Assembly: GCA_028282785.1 (NCBI GenBank)
Contig: JANQHE010000011.1
Span: 1-58,003, forward strand
DNA length: 58,003 nucleotides
Direction: 5' to 3'
Source: Bacteroidales bacterium
GTDB lineage: Bacteria; Bacteroidota; Bacteroidia; Bacteroidales; UBA12077
Shown here piece by piece: positions 50,324 to 58,003 of the stretch. Under the pieces are notes generated by a model that saw only the letters and a program-made list of their open reading frames with translations, was not told where the DNA came from and made no database searches. The translations under genes and the position numbers were made by a program. Numbering within the stretch: the first letter of the stretch is position 1; every line of letters begins with the position of its first letter.

Positions 50324-50590
50324 CGGCTTATAATTAAAATTTCACTGCAAAATTGTAGTTTAAATTTTAATCTAAGGGGTTTCAAGAAAATTATAAAGGA
50401 ATTATGGATTGTTGGAAATTTGGAAAAATCAATTTTATTGTTTCGTTTTTTCTTAAGATATTTTTCATTATTCCATTTTATCCCTGGTTGCCTGAAGGCA
50501 AGCAATATTCTAAGGCCTAAAATTTTAATTTAAGGTATATGGCCTAGTTTTATGCAAGATGAATTTTAAACCAAATTAAAACTTAAATCT

Positions 50591-51898
50591 ATGAGTTCGT
50601 TTGTTATCAAGGGTGGTAAAAAACTAAAAGGTGAAATATACCCCCAGGGAGCAAAAAATGAAGCATTGCAAATTTTATGTGCTGTTTTATTGACTCCTGA
50701 ACAAGTTACAATTCATAATATCCCAAATATCAGGGATGTAAACAAACTTATAGATCTACTTGCAAGTATTGGTGTAAAGGTTGAAAAATTAAATGAAACC
50801 TCTTATTCGTTTAAAGCTGATCATATTGATTTTGATTATCTGCATACCGAAGAATACAGGGAAAAATCAACTAGTTTAAGAGGATCAATTATGATGATCG
50901 GCCCTCTTTTAGCCCGGTTTGGCAAAGGGTATATTCCGAAACCGGGTGGCGATAAAATTGGACGTAGAAGAGTAGATACGCACTTTATAGGATTTGAAAA
51001 ACTTGGTGCAAAATTTGAATTCAGTCATAAAGAGAATTCATATAAGGTTAAAGGAAAAACATTAAAAGGAGCTAAAATGCTTCTTGACGAGGCATCAGTA
51101 ACAGGTACTGCAAATATTATTATGGCAGCTGTTTTAGCCGAAGGGCAAACCGTTATATATAATGCTGCCTGCGAACCATATGTACAGCAATTATGTAAGA
51201 TGCTGGTAAGTATGGGCGCTAAAATATCCGGAATTGGTTCTAATTTGTTAACAATTGATGGAGTAAAAGAACTAAAAGGATGTGAACACGCAATTCTTCC
51301 TGATATGATAGAAGTAGGTAGTTTCATTGGTTTAGCTGCAATGACAGGATCTGAAATTACCATTAAAAATGTTTCTTTCGAAAGTCTGGGAATCATTCCA
51401 AATTCATTTAAAAGGTTAGGAATTAAATTAGAAAAAATCGGTGATGATATCTTTATTCCCGAACAAAGGCACTATCAAATAGAAACCTTTATAGATGGTT
51501 CCATAATGACCATTGCCGATGCCCCCTGGCCAGGCCTTACTCCCGACCTTCTTAGTGTAATGTTAGTTGTATCAACACAAGCAAAAGGAAGTGTATTAAT
51601 ACATCAAAAAATGTTTGAAAGCCGGTTGTTCTTTGTTGATAAACTGATTGACATGGGAGCCCAAATAATACTTTGCGATCCTCACAGAGCTACAGTTATT
51701 GGGTTGAATAATCAAATTCAGCTCCGCGCTACAAATATGACCTCTCCGGATATTCGTGCCGGAGTTGCACTCTTAATTGCCGCTTTGTCAGCAGATGGAA
51801 CAAGTACTATTCATAATATCGATCAAATTGACCGGGGTTATCAAAATATTGATACCAGGTTAAATGCCATTGGAGCTGACATTAAGAGAATAGGCTGA
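50591..51898 (+). CDS. murA: UDP-N-acetylglucosamine 1-carboxyvinyltransferase with Asp at the active-site Cys position
   Basis: 435 residues; transfers enolpyruvate from PEP to UDP-GlcNAc, the first committed step of peptidoglycan synthesis, in the cytoplasm. Lys22 and Asn23 in YPQGAKNEAL match the substrate-binding pair. The active-site loop reads PKPGGDKIGRRRVDTH, with Asp121 where E. coli has Cys115 (PGGCAIG). The Asp form is active in other bacteria but cannot be alkylated by fosfomycin, so intrinsic fosfomycin resistance is expected. The rest of the two inside-out barrels looks complete. The 267-base gap upstream holds no gene I can see. Confidence 0.95.
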   Translation: MSSFVIKGGKKLKGEIYPQGAKNEALQILCAVLLTPEQVTIHNIPNIRDVNKLIDLLASIGVKVEKLNETSYSFKADHIDFDYLHTEEYREKSTSLRGSIMMIGPLLARFGKGYIPKPGGDKIGRRRVDTHFIGFEKLGAKFEFSHKENSYKVKGKTLKGAKMLLDEASVTGTANIIMAAVLAEGQTVIYNAACEPYVQQLCKMLVSMGAKISGIGSNLLTIDGVKELKGCEHAILPDMIEVGSFIGLAAMTGSEITIKNVSFESLGIIPNSFKRLGIKLEKIGDDIFIPEQRHYQIETFIDGSIMTIADAPWPGLTPDLLSVMLVVSTQAKGSVLIHQKMFESRLFFVDKLIDMGAQIILCDPHRATVIGLNNQIQLRATNMTSPDIRAGVALLIAALSADGTSTIHNIDQIDRGYQNIDTRLNAIGADIKRIG

Positions 51899-52003
51899 GA
51901 GAATATAAAATTATTCTAATTCATTATATTATTATATTAATAACTTTCTTTCGATAAATTTGGAATAACGGATAGATGGAATGATGGAAAATCCATAATC
52001 CAA

Positions 52004-52024
52004 CCAGCCTGCCGGCTAGGCATG
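52004..52024. repeat. Degenerate intergenic relative of the palindromic coding element
   Basis: CCAGCCTGCCGGCTAGGCATG matches the reverse complement of the short rplQ form at 16 of 21 positions by eye. It lies in the 343-base murA-grpE gap (51899-52241), which otherwise holds only the grpE promoter and AT-rich sequence. Confidence 0.45.
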
Positions 52025-52112
52025 TATTCCATTCTTCCAATTTTGTATATAAAGACCTTCATTTCAGCAATTACGCTGACAAAAAACATTATATTATTAA
52101 TCTCTAAATTCA

Positions 52113-52142
52113 TTGTCATATTATCAATAAAGTTTATTTTTG
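52113..52142 (+). promoter_or_regulatory. Candidate promoter of grpE-dnaJ
   Basis: TTG at 52113-52115, a 19-base spacer and TATTTTTG at 52135-52142. The leader is about 95 bases. I see no CIRCE-type inverted repeat (TTAGCACTC-N9-GAGTGCTAA) next to it, so HrcA control is not indicated. Confidence 0.6.
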
Positions 52143-52241
52143 CGTGCCAATTTGGCGTAAAATTCTATTTGGCAAATATTTTGATATCAAATTGCCGTAA
52201 AAATTACATTATTCATTAATCATTTTTCAAATTTTACGAAA

Positions 52242-52916
52242 ATGACAAAAAAGACAGATAAAGTAGAGGATCCTGCTCGCCCGTCTGCCGACAAGGCAGG
52301 TCTGGCAGGCGAGAAAAATAAAAAGGCTACTCAGCAAACAAAAAAAACAAGTTCAAAAGCCAAGAAACCAAAACAAGAAGGTAAAAAGATTGATGTAAAA
52401 GATCCTGAGGAAGAGGTAAAAATTGAAAAAGAAGGGAAAGAGCAAGCAGAAGCAAAGAGCGAGGAAAAAAATGCAAGAACTGAGCAGGAAAAATTTGAAG
52501 AAATAAATAATAAATATCTTCGCTTAGCAGCTGAGTACGACAATTACAGGAAAAGGACCTTAAAAGAAAGAATGGAACTCACCAAAACTGCAGGTGAGGA
52601 TATTTTAATAAATATATTGCCTGTTATTGATGATTTTGAAAGAGCTTTAGGGTCTATGGATCAAGTAAAAGAAATTGATGCGGTAAAAGAAGGTGTACAA
52701 TTAATCTATAACAAATTCAAGGAATTCTTGAAACAACGCGGGGTAAAGGAAATAGAAGCTAAAGAAAAAGATTTCGATACTGATGTACATGAGGCAATTA
52801 CAAAAATTCCTGCTCCTGACGAAAAATTAAAAGGAAAAGTGGTAGATGTTATCGAAAAGGGTTATTATCTGCACGAAAAGGTAATTCGATTTTCGAAAGT
52901 GGTAATTGGTGAATAA
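52242..52916 (+). CDS. grpE: Nucleotide exchange factor GrpE with palindromic insert in its N-terminal tail
   Basis: 224 residues. It drives ADP release from DnaK. Residues 1-85 are a K/E-rich disordered tail; residues 11-24 of it are [14 protein letters not shown], encoded by the palindromic element. The long dimerising helix begins near 86 (EKFEEINNKYLRLAAEYDNY, RKRTLKER). The C-terminal head contains VKEGVQLIYNKFKEFLKQRG and the signature region FDTDVHEAITKIPAPDEKLK. It is followed after 21 bases by dnaJ and probably co-transcribed; dnaK is not in the window. Confidence 0.95.
   Translation: MTKKTDKVEDPARPSADKAGLAGEKNKKATQQTKKTSSKAKKPKQEGKKIDVKDPEEEVKIEKEGKEQAEAKSEEKNARTEQEKFEEINNKYLRLAAEYDNYRKRTLKERMELTKTAGEDILINILPVIDDFERALGSMDQVKEIDAVKEGVQLIYNKFKEFLKQRGVKEIEAKEKDFDTDVHEAITKIPAPDEKLKGKVVDVIEKGYYLHEKVIRFSKVVIGE
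52272..52313 (+). repeat. Long form of the GC-rich palindromic coding element in grpE
   Basis: 42 bases differing from the rplQ and helicase copies at one position (TCTGGCAGG against TCCGGCAGG), which changes Pro to Leu. It has the same orientation and codon phase and encodes [14 protein letters not shown] in the disordered GrpE tail. Confidence 0.9.
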
Positions 52917-52937
52917 GAATAAAGAAATAAAACAAAT

Positions 52938-54110
52938 ATGTCCAAAAGAGATTATTACGAAGTTTTAGGTATTTCAAAAAGCGCATCGCAAGATGAAATA
53001 AAGAAAGCTTACAGAAAGCAAGCTATTAAATATCATCCTGATAAAAACCCGGGAGATAAGGAAGCAGAAGCAAACTTTAAAGAGGCTGCAGAGGCTTATG
53101 AAGTTTTGAGCAATGAAGATAAGAGAAGCAGATACGATCGATTTGGACATGCAGGAGTTGGAGGTGCTGCTGGTGCCGGAGGATTCGGTGGTGGAATGAC
53201 CATGGAAGACATTTTTGAGAATTTTGGTGACATATTTGGAAGTGCTTTTGGTGGTGGTTTTGGAGGATTCAGCGGATTTGGCGGGTTTGGAGGTTCACGT
53301 CAAAGAGGGCGTAGAGTTAATAAAGGCTCAAACCTTAGAGTAAAAGTTACTTTAAGTTTAAAAGATATTGCGTACGGTGTAAATAAAAAAATTAAAGTTA
53401 ATAAATATGTTGCTTGTGATGCTTGTGGTGGAAATGGAGCAAAAGATTCTTCATCATATAGCAACTGTTCAACCTGTCATGGGACCGGTCAGGTTACAAA
53501 AGTGACAAGTACTTTTCTTGGACAAATGCAAACAACTCAAACATGCCATGTTTGTGGTGGTGAAGGAAAAATTATTACCAATAAATGTACTAAATGTCAT
53601 GGTGAAGGTATTGTAAAAGATACCAAAGTTATTTCGCTGGATATACCTGCAGGAGTTGCAGAAGGAATGCAATTATCTGTTAGCGGAAAAGGAAATGCTG
53701 CTCGTCGAGGCGGAGTAAACGGTGATTTAATTGTTTTAATTCAGGAAGAAAAACATCCTGATTTGATAAGAGATGGCAATGACTTAATCTATGGATTATA
53801 TCTAAACTTTGCTGAAGCGGCATTAGGGGCTCCAGTTGAAATCCTAACAGTAGATGGAAAGGTTAAGATAAAAATTGACCCTGGAACTCAACCGGGAAAA
53901 ATCTTACGATTAAGAGGTAAAGGCCTACCGGAAGTAAATGGATATGGTAAAGGTGATTTATTAGTAAATATTAATGTTTGGGTACCTAAAACATTATCAA
54001 AAGAAGAACAGAAATTGGTTGGACAGTTGGCTGATTCAGAGAATTTCCAGCCAAAACCAAGTTCTGATGACAAAAACTTTTTTGAACGAATGAAAAGTTT
54101 TTTTGAGTAA
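52938..54110 (+). CDS. dnaJ: Chaperone DnaJ
   Basis: 390 residues; DnaK co-chaperone that delivers substrates and stimulates ATP hydrolysis. J domain with HPD ([10 protein letters not shown], about 33-42), a Gly/Phe-rich linker (about 75-125), four zinc-binding CxxCxGxG repeats ([32 protein letters not shown]) and the C-terminal beta domains ([20 protein letters not shown]). All eight Cys are present. It is the second gene of grpE-dnaJ, and a palindrome and a terminator follow. Confidence 0.97.
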   Translation: MSKRDYYEVLGISKSASQDEIKKAYRKQAIKYHPDKNPGDKEAEANFKEAAEAYEVLSNEDKRSRYDRFGHAGVGGAAGAGGFGGGMTMEDIFENFGDIFGSAFGGGFGGFSGFGGFGGSRQRGRRVNKGSNLRVKVTLSLKDIAYGVNKKIKVNKYVACDACGGNGAKDSSSYSNCSTCHGTGQVTKVTSTFLGQMQTTQTCHVCGGEGKIITNKCTKCHGEGIVKDTKVISLDIPAGVAEGMQLSVSGKGNAARRGGVNGDLIVLIQEEKHPDLIRDGNDLIYGLYLNFAEAALGAPVEILTVDGKVKIKIDPGTQPGKILRLRGKGLPEVNGYGKGDLLVNINVWVPKTLSKEEQKLVGQLADSENFQPKPSSDDKNFFERMKSFFE

Positions 54111-54154
54111 GGTTAAATTTTGTTAGGTAGTATCCTAAAAACTGTGTAATATGT

Positions 54155-54188
54155 AAATATCACAGGGTTCATGAACCCTGTGATATTT
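54155..54188. repeat. 34-base perfect palindrome after dnaJ
   Basis: AAATATCACAGGGTTCA joins TGAACCCTGTGATATTT with no spacer beyond the loop it would form. It is 44 bases after the dnaJ stop, ahead of a separate terminator. The arms end in AAAT/ATTT, so it could also act as a terminator. Confidence 0.65.
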
Positions 54189-54224
54189 TGGCAATTTCAG
54201 AAGTAAGTAAACTATAAAAATTGA

Positions 54225-54258
54225 GAAGCTGTATATTAAGTTTTACAGCTTCTTTTTT
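54225..54258 (+). terminator. Intrinsic terminator of grpE-dnaJ
   Basis: GAAGCTGT and ACAGCTTC arms with a 12-base loop, followed by a T-run. It is the second hairpin behind dnaJ. Confidence 0.75.
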
Positions 54259-54304
54259 TATAGTTTTTTGTTGAATTTTAATTTATGGATATATTTTCGT
54301 GATT

Positions 54305-55786
54305 TTTAGATATACCTATCCTAATATCAACGCAATTATAGATTGATACATAATTATTTAAGCTGCTTGCTCTAATTTTTCCAGAGCCATTCGGCGTCCA
54401 ATTTCAAGAGCATTAGCAGTATGTATGCCAAAGAAGATCCAAAGAATCTCTGTTTTTTGAGTTCGTGCCTTTACTTTCTTCAAATGGTAATGTTCCTTTT
54501 CCTTTCCAAAACTACCTTCTAAGCGACTTGCTCTTTCTTTGGTTATCATACTGGCAAGTTGCTTTCGTTGTTTTTCATGTTTACCAACTCTGCCTTTTCT
54601 GCAAAAATCTGTACGAATATTATTTTTAGTGGCATACCTTCGGTTTGCATTTGTGGCATAAACAGCATCAGCACCCATTATAGCTAATGTTTTATGGGTT
54701 AATTGCTGAGACAAGCGAACAGAAGATTTAAAGCGAATACCTTCATGAAAGGCATCAAAACTCAAGTGTTCAATAAAGCTGATTCCATCAATTTGGATCT
54801 TGTTAACTTTTGCGCCAAACTCCACCTTTTTAATCTCTTTTCCCCTTACAATTGGCCGAAGATAACTCTTTGCAATACTCACAATACGATTCTTCGGTTT
54901 CTCGCCTGTAGTAAATAACAGCATTTGCTGCTCATAAGCCTTCTTGATTACTTCTCTTCGATTGGTATATTTTTTTGAGATATCAAAACGGTATTCTTGT
55001 TCAAGGCGGTTAAGTTCATAGTTTAGCTTTTCTAATAAATTCAACAAAGCACGAGTCAATACTCGTTTATCCTTGGCAGGCTTTCGCCGTTTCCGACTAT
55101 ATGCAAAATAGCGTTGTTTCCACTTCAAGTATTTTGTCCTTGGAAGTTGTATCTTAAGGTGTTTGCACAATATCTTAAGTTGGCCATAACTCCACTGAAC
55201 GCATTCCCATAAAAGCTTCTGGTTAGTTGGATAACGAACTTCACTTTCATAACATGTGGCATCAGTTGTTGCTTGATTAAGTTCTTGCATATAGGTAATC
55301 CATTTCGAAGACAGGGTTTTTTGTGATTTGTCAATATTTAGATTCTCTGCTAACTCGCAGCGTATTTGACTTACAATCTTAAAGTTACTGATTGATTCTC
55401 CTGGAGATAAAAGAATATCACAAAAAATTTGATAATGAATATTAGCATTCAGTTGCTCTATTAGCTTCTCATCTGAACAACAAGCATAATGTTTTAGAAA
55501 CATTAATCCTAATTTCCCTTGTGGAGTAAAAATACAGTCAGGACCTTTTGCAGATTCCTGAATATTAAATGATTTTACCAATTCTTGCCATGGAATAGCA
55601 TAATAAATCTTTCCCAGGTTACTTTCTAAGAATTGAGCATATATATTATTAAAATTTTCTTCTGGACTTTGAAAGTGGAAAGTGTGTTGAAATTGTGAAA
55701 TTTTTCGTATTTTGTGCATTAGAGATTTAAAATAAAACCCCGATTTTATGTGTTGTTGGCACTTTTCGGGGTTTGTTATATCTAAA
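54305..55786. mobile_element. Putative insertion sequence around the DDE transposase
   Basis: The transposase at 54358-55719 is flanked by the 10-base inverted match TTTAGATATA (54305-54314) and TATATCTAAA (55777-55786), which would define an element of about 1.48 kb. The match is short and AT-rich, so the ends are a guess. No target duplication was found. Confidence 0.3.
54358..55719 (-). CDS. DDE transposase of an IS1182/IS5-like family
   Basis: 453 residues, apparently complete. The helical N-terminal region contains TPQGKLGLMFLKHYACCSDE, as in IS1182-type transposases. Candidate catalytic residues are Asp in QATTDATCYESEVRYPTNQK, Asp in AIMGADAVYATNANRRYATK and Glu in ERASRLEGSFGKEKEHYHL, spaced as in a DDE core with an insertion. 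The C-terminus reads KTEILWIFFGIHTANALEIG. The family name is from motif likeness. It lies between the dnaJ terminator and the right-hand RHS cassette. A hairpin (AAACCCCG at 55735 with CGGGGTTT ending at 55774) upstream of the gene could block read-in transcription. Confidence 0.8.
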   Translation of the reverse strand: MHKIRKISQFQHTFHFQSPEENFNNIYAQFLESNLGKIYYAIPWQELVKSFNIQESAKGPDCIFTPQGKLGLMFLKHYACCSDEKLIEQLNANIHYQIFCDILLSPGESISNFKIVSQIRCELAENLNIDKSQKTLSSKWITYMQELNQATTDATCYESEVRYPTNQKLLWECVQWSYGQLKILCKHLKIQLPRTKYLKWKQRYFAYSRKRRKPAKDKRVLTRALLNLLEKLNYELNRLEQEYRFDISKKYTNRREVIKKAYEQQMLLFTTGEKPKNRIVSIAKSYLRPIVRGKEIKKVEFGAKVNKIQIDGISFIEHLSFDAFHEGIRFKSSVRLSQQLTHKTLAIMGADAVYATNANRRYATKNNIRTDFCRKGRVGKHEKQRKQLASMITKERASRLEGSFGKEKEHYHLKKVKARTQKTEILWIFFGIHTANALEIGRRMALEKLEQAA

Positions 55787-55878
55787 TATACAAATAATTA
55801 TCTGATATTCAAAATATTACTTGCTTAAGAATGTGCCTATTTTTTGTTTTTATAACTTTATAACACCGTTTTAGTATT

Positions 55879-55935
55879 ATGAAACCAGAAGATTTATTAA
55901 ATGACGAATTCAGAGCACTTCGAGTTATAAACTAA
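55879..55935 (+). pseudogene. Possible N-terminal scrap of an IS256-type transposase
   Basis: ATG to TAA, 18 codons, reading MKPEDLLNDEFRALRVIN. The first eleven residues resemble the start of IS256-family transposases (M.PEDLL.DEF); the rest does not. It lies right behind the MORN lipoprotein gene, so it looks like a truncated gene at a recombination joint. The match is too short to be firm. Confidence 0.25.
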
Positions 55936-55937
55936 GA

Positions 55938-56465
55938 TTAATGAGGTTTTGGAGGCATAGGAGGTAAAGGTACTAATTTATTATCAATTATTATTTCAAC
56001 CTGCTCACCATCTTTAAATCTAATCTTCTTATCTATTCTACCATCTTCAATATAAAATGTCCAGGTACTATCCTGTTTACCATCCTTGAAATAACCTTCG
56101 TCTTTAATTTGCCCGTTTGAGTAATATGTCACCCTTCTACCTTCAAACTCTCCATTTTTAAAATAAACCTCAAATCTAGGAGATCCATTTTTATAAAACA
56201 TTTTGTATGGACCAATTAGTTCTCCATCTAAATAAAATTTAGTTTTCAATACAATTCCATTTGTATCTATTTCGATCCAGAAACCTTGCTTTAAAGTATC
56301 CAACATCATACCAATCTCACGAATACTATCATCTAGTATTGCATCTGTGAATATAATGTCATTTTCATGACTATCATTATTTTGAGTGCAAGACAATATG
56401 CTTATCAAAGCTATTAATAAAACTATTGTTTTATTCTTCTTTATATCTTTCGACCTGTTTTTCAT
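55938..56465 (-). CDS. MORN-variant repeat lipoprotein, candidate immunity protein
   Basis: About 175 residues from ATG 56465; the frame is open to 56486. The start region overlaps the RHS stop by 35 bases. The lipoprotein signal is IVLLIALISILSC, with Cys as the anchor. The mature part holds about four MORN-like antitoxin repeats: GPYKMFYKNGSPRFEVYFKN, GEFEGRRVTYYSNGQIKDEG, YFKDGKQDSTWTFYIEDGRI. Such repeats occur in toxin-antidote proteins of Bacteroidota. The C-terminus is Pro-rich (PLPPMPPKP). By overlap and repeats it is the likely immunity gene for the right-hand RHS cassette. Confidence 0.75.
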   Translation of the reverse strand: MKNRSKDIKKNKTIVLLIALISILSCTQNNDSHENDIIFTDAILDDSIREIGMMLDTLKQGFWIEIDTNGIVLKTKFYLDGELIGPYKMFYKNGSPRFEVYFKNGEFEGRRVTYYSNGQIKDEGYFKDGKQDSTWTFYIEDGRIDKKIRFKDGEQVEIIIDNKLVPLPPMPPKPH

Positions 56466-58002
56466 ATTCTTTTTTGTAATATTCATTTCCCGATTTATTA
56501 CTTAATTCATTTGTCATACTTTCAAATTTTTCAACTTTACCTTCTCCTAATGCTTTGTGATCTTCATCTCCTGACGTACTAATTTCATACATAGTATCAA
56601 TCACATCTTCCTCTGTTGCGTTACCACTTTCCATTTTTTTGTCCAAATTGGTTAATCTATCTGCATCTTTATCTGCATGCACAAAGGCTTCATGCCCTAA
56701 TACAACAGTTGCAGATTCAGATGATAAGTCTGAGTCAAGCTGTATCGCCTGATATACACCTTCAACTGCAGTTTTTGCCATTTCAGATGGAGTCAAAGCA
56801 TTTGTTGTTCTATAGGTACCTTTCTTCATAGTTGAATTTAGACCCTTTCTACCCAAATTAGATGTACTGGATATCTGTAAAAAATCCTTTGAACGATCGC
56901 CAGTTTTATCCCAAGTATAGGTTTTGTTTCCCACTACTAATTTATCTCCAGCTTTCATATACCTGCCTACAAAAGCTCTACCCGCTTCTGTTGAAAGCAT
57001 ATTATTTAATGAAACTTGATGTTTATCTGACAAATATGCTATACCTACTTCATTTCCATCAGGATCAATAAACTTGATCGGGTTATTTAATGCATAAACA
57101 TAAGGACTAACGGAATAATATTTTTCAGCTTTGTTATCAATAACATTCCATCTAAAATCATCTAAAAAGCGGGCTCCATAATCATAGTAATTTAATTTTA
57201 TTCCATCTAATTGGTCATCCTGTAATTCCTTACCATTATATTTCAGTTTGTTATCCGCTCCACGGTCAACCGCTAAATCTCCAATGCTCATACCAAAAGG
57301 GTAATAATGAGTTTCCTGTAAAACTTCATTGTCTGCCAATACTCCATCTCCGTTTCCATCCGCAAAAACAGCTCGTGTATTTCCGAGATGGTCTTTTAAA
57401 AAGTATTCATACTGGAACGTCCCTGCTGTTGGCTGTGTAATTCTTCCTTCACTTGTTGTAATATAATCTAAGTCTCCATCTTTATTTACAAAGTTCCCAA
57501 CATAATCGGTATAACTTACTGAACCACCCTGTACAAGTTCCTTGCTTAATTTTCTGCCATTTGCATCATAAATATACCTTACGGTATCGTTACCACCAAC
57601 AACTTCTTCAAGAAGATTCATATAATTATATGTAAGCATAATTCCTTTGTTTTCGTCAATGTCCATATTCCCGTTAAGGTCGTAATGGTACTCGGTTTCT
57701 TCATCTACAATATCCACAAAACCTAACACAAGATCTCCGCTATCATCCTTTTTCTTTAGTTGGTTACCATCGTAAGTCATGGTAAGATTATCAATGTACC
57801 CTGCTGCTGTGTTGTGTCTTCCTAAAGTAAGGATATTCCCGTTAGCATCATAGGTAATATTCTCAACGCTGTATTTATCCACATCGGTATCTAAAGCTGT
57901 CCCCGCTGCAAATTTCGCTCTCTCAAGCCTGTTTATTTCATCATAACCATAGCCATAAGCTTTCATCCCAAATTCAGGAGTGTTCCACTTAACAGCTGCA
58001 AT
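56431..58002 (-). CDS. RHS repeat-associated core protein with HExxxH-containing C-terminal domain (5' end outside window)
   Basis: The frame is open at the right edge (IAAVKWNTPEFG precedes the Met at 57966), so the N-terminus is missing. Numbering from that Met, YD repeats and core fill about 1-305 (DHLGNTRAVF, FIDPDGNE). The unique domain (306-511) contains LGHEAFVHADKDADRL with His425, Glu426 and His430: an HExxxH rather than a strict HExxH spacing, followed by acidic residues. It may be a metallopeptidase-like toxin or have lost the metal site. The gene is inverted relative to the left RHS array, and its core DNA is clearly related to it. Confidence 0.8.
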   Translation of the reverse strand: MAAVKWNTPEFGMKAYGYGYDEINRLERAKFAAGTALDTDVDKYSVENITYDANGNILTLGRHNTAAGYIDNLTMTYDGNQLKKKDDSGDLVLGFVDIVDEETEYHYDLNGNMDIDENKGIMLTYNYMNLLEEVVGGNDTVRYIYDANGRKLSKELVQGGSVSYTDYVGNFVNKDGDLDYITTSEGRITQPTAGTFQYEYFLKDHLGNTRAVFADGNGDGVLADNEVLQETHYYPFGMSIGDLAVDRGADNKLKYNGKELQDDQLDGIKLNYYDYGARFLDDFRWNVIDNKAEKYYSVSPYVYALNNPIKFIDPDGNEVGIAYLSDKHQVSLNNMLSTEAGRAFVGRYMKAGDKLVVGNKTYTWDKTGDRSKDFLQISSTSNLGRKGLNSTMKKGTYRTTNALTPSEMAKTAVEGVYQAIQLDSDLSSESATVVLGHEAFVHADKDADRLTNLDKKMESGNATEEDVIDTMYEISTSGDEDHKALGEGKVEKFESMTNELSNKSGNEYYKKEYEKQVERYKEE

Positions 58003-58003
58003 A

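Noticed and set aside
50482-50500. Hairpin TTGCCTGAAGGCAA as another palindromic element copy
   Set aside because: It shares only the GCCTG word with the coding element, lacks the CCGGCAGGC core and is not in a gene.
52113-52241. CIRCE heat-shock operator ahead of grpE
   Set aside because: The required TTAGCACTC/GAGTGCTAA arms are not present.

Overview
The window is AT-rich DNA from a member of the Bacteroidota, probably a Bacteroidales/Marinilabiliales-type organism. The evidence is a type IX secretion/gliding C-terminal domain protein, a DUF4290 gene next to murA and grpE-dnaJ, promoters of the TTG-N19/20-TAnnTTTG type, zinc-free L36 and S14, no tuf between fusA and rpsJ, and no adk between secY and map. 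No tRNA, rRNA or CRISPR array was seen.

Layout. (1) 1-11.6 kb, plus strand: an array of five RHS/YD-repeat cassettes. The first runs off the left edge. The others keep 5'-truncated RHS cores of different lengths fused to unrelated C-terminal domains. Each cassette is followed at once by one or two small secreted, lipoprotein or membrane genes that look like immunity proteins. One C-terminal domain is a CHAP/TIGR02594-like cysteine peptidoglycan hydrolase and one is an HExxH metallopeptidase. Several cassette junctions carry palindromes or scars of other genes. (2) 11.7-24.6 kb: hutH, hisS, a secreted protein of unknown function, a hybrid histidine kinase with a degenerate ATP-binding domain, an 1100-residue two-component-propeller/Y_Y_Y/SpoIIE phosphatase, a UbiD decarboxylase and enolase. 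(3) 24.8-42.9 kb, minus strand: one continuous str-S10-spc-alpha block, rpsL to rplQ (32 genes, including rpmJ and rpmD), ending in a clear terminator. (4) 43.3-54.1 kb: a divergent EF-G paralogue lacking the catalytic His, a convergent T9SS-type surface protein, a PcrA/UvrD helicase, DUF4290, a MurA with Asp in place of the catalytic Cys, then grpE-dnaJ. (5) 54.3-58 kb, minus strand: a DDE transposase, then a MORN-type lipoprotein and another RHS cassette that runs off the right edge. This cassette is inverted relative to the left array, so related RHS DNA flanks the ribosomal segment in opposite orientations.

The most unusual signal is a GC-rich, self-complementary element of 42 bp (long form) or 21 bp (short form). 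It sits in frame inside rplQ (three copies), the helicase gene and grpE. It always has the same orientation and reading phase and encodes [14 protein letters not shown] or a shortened version, always in a charged, probably disordered part of the protein. A degenerate relative lies in the murA-grpE intergenic region. It behaves like a protein-coding palindromic mini-element, comparable in concept to the Rickettsia palindromic elements, and has invaded essential genes.
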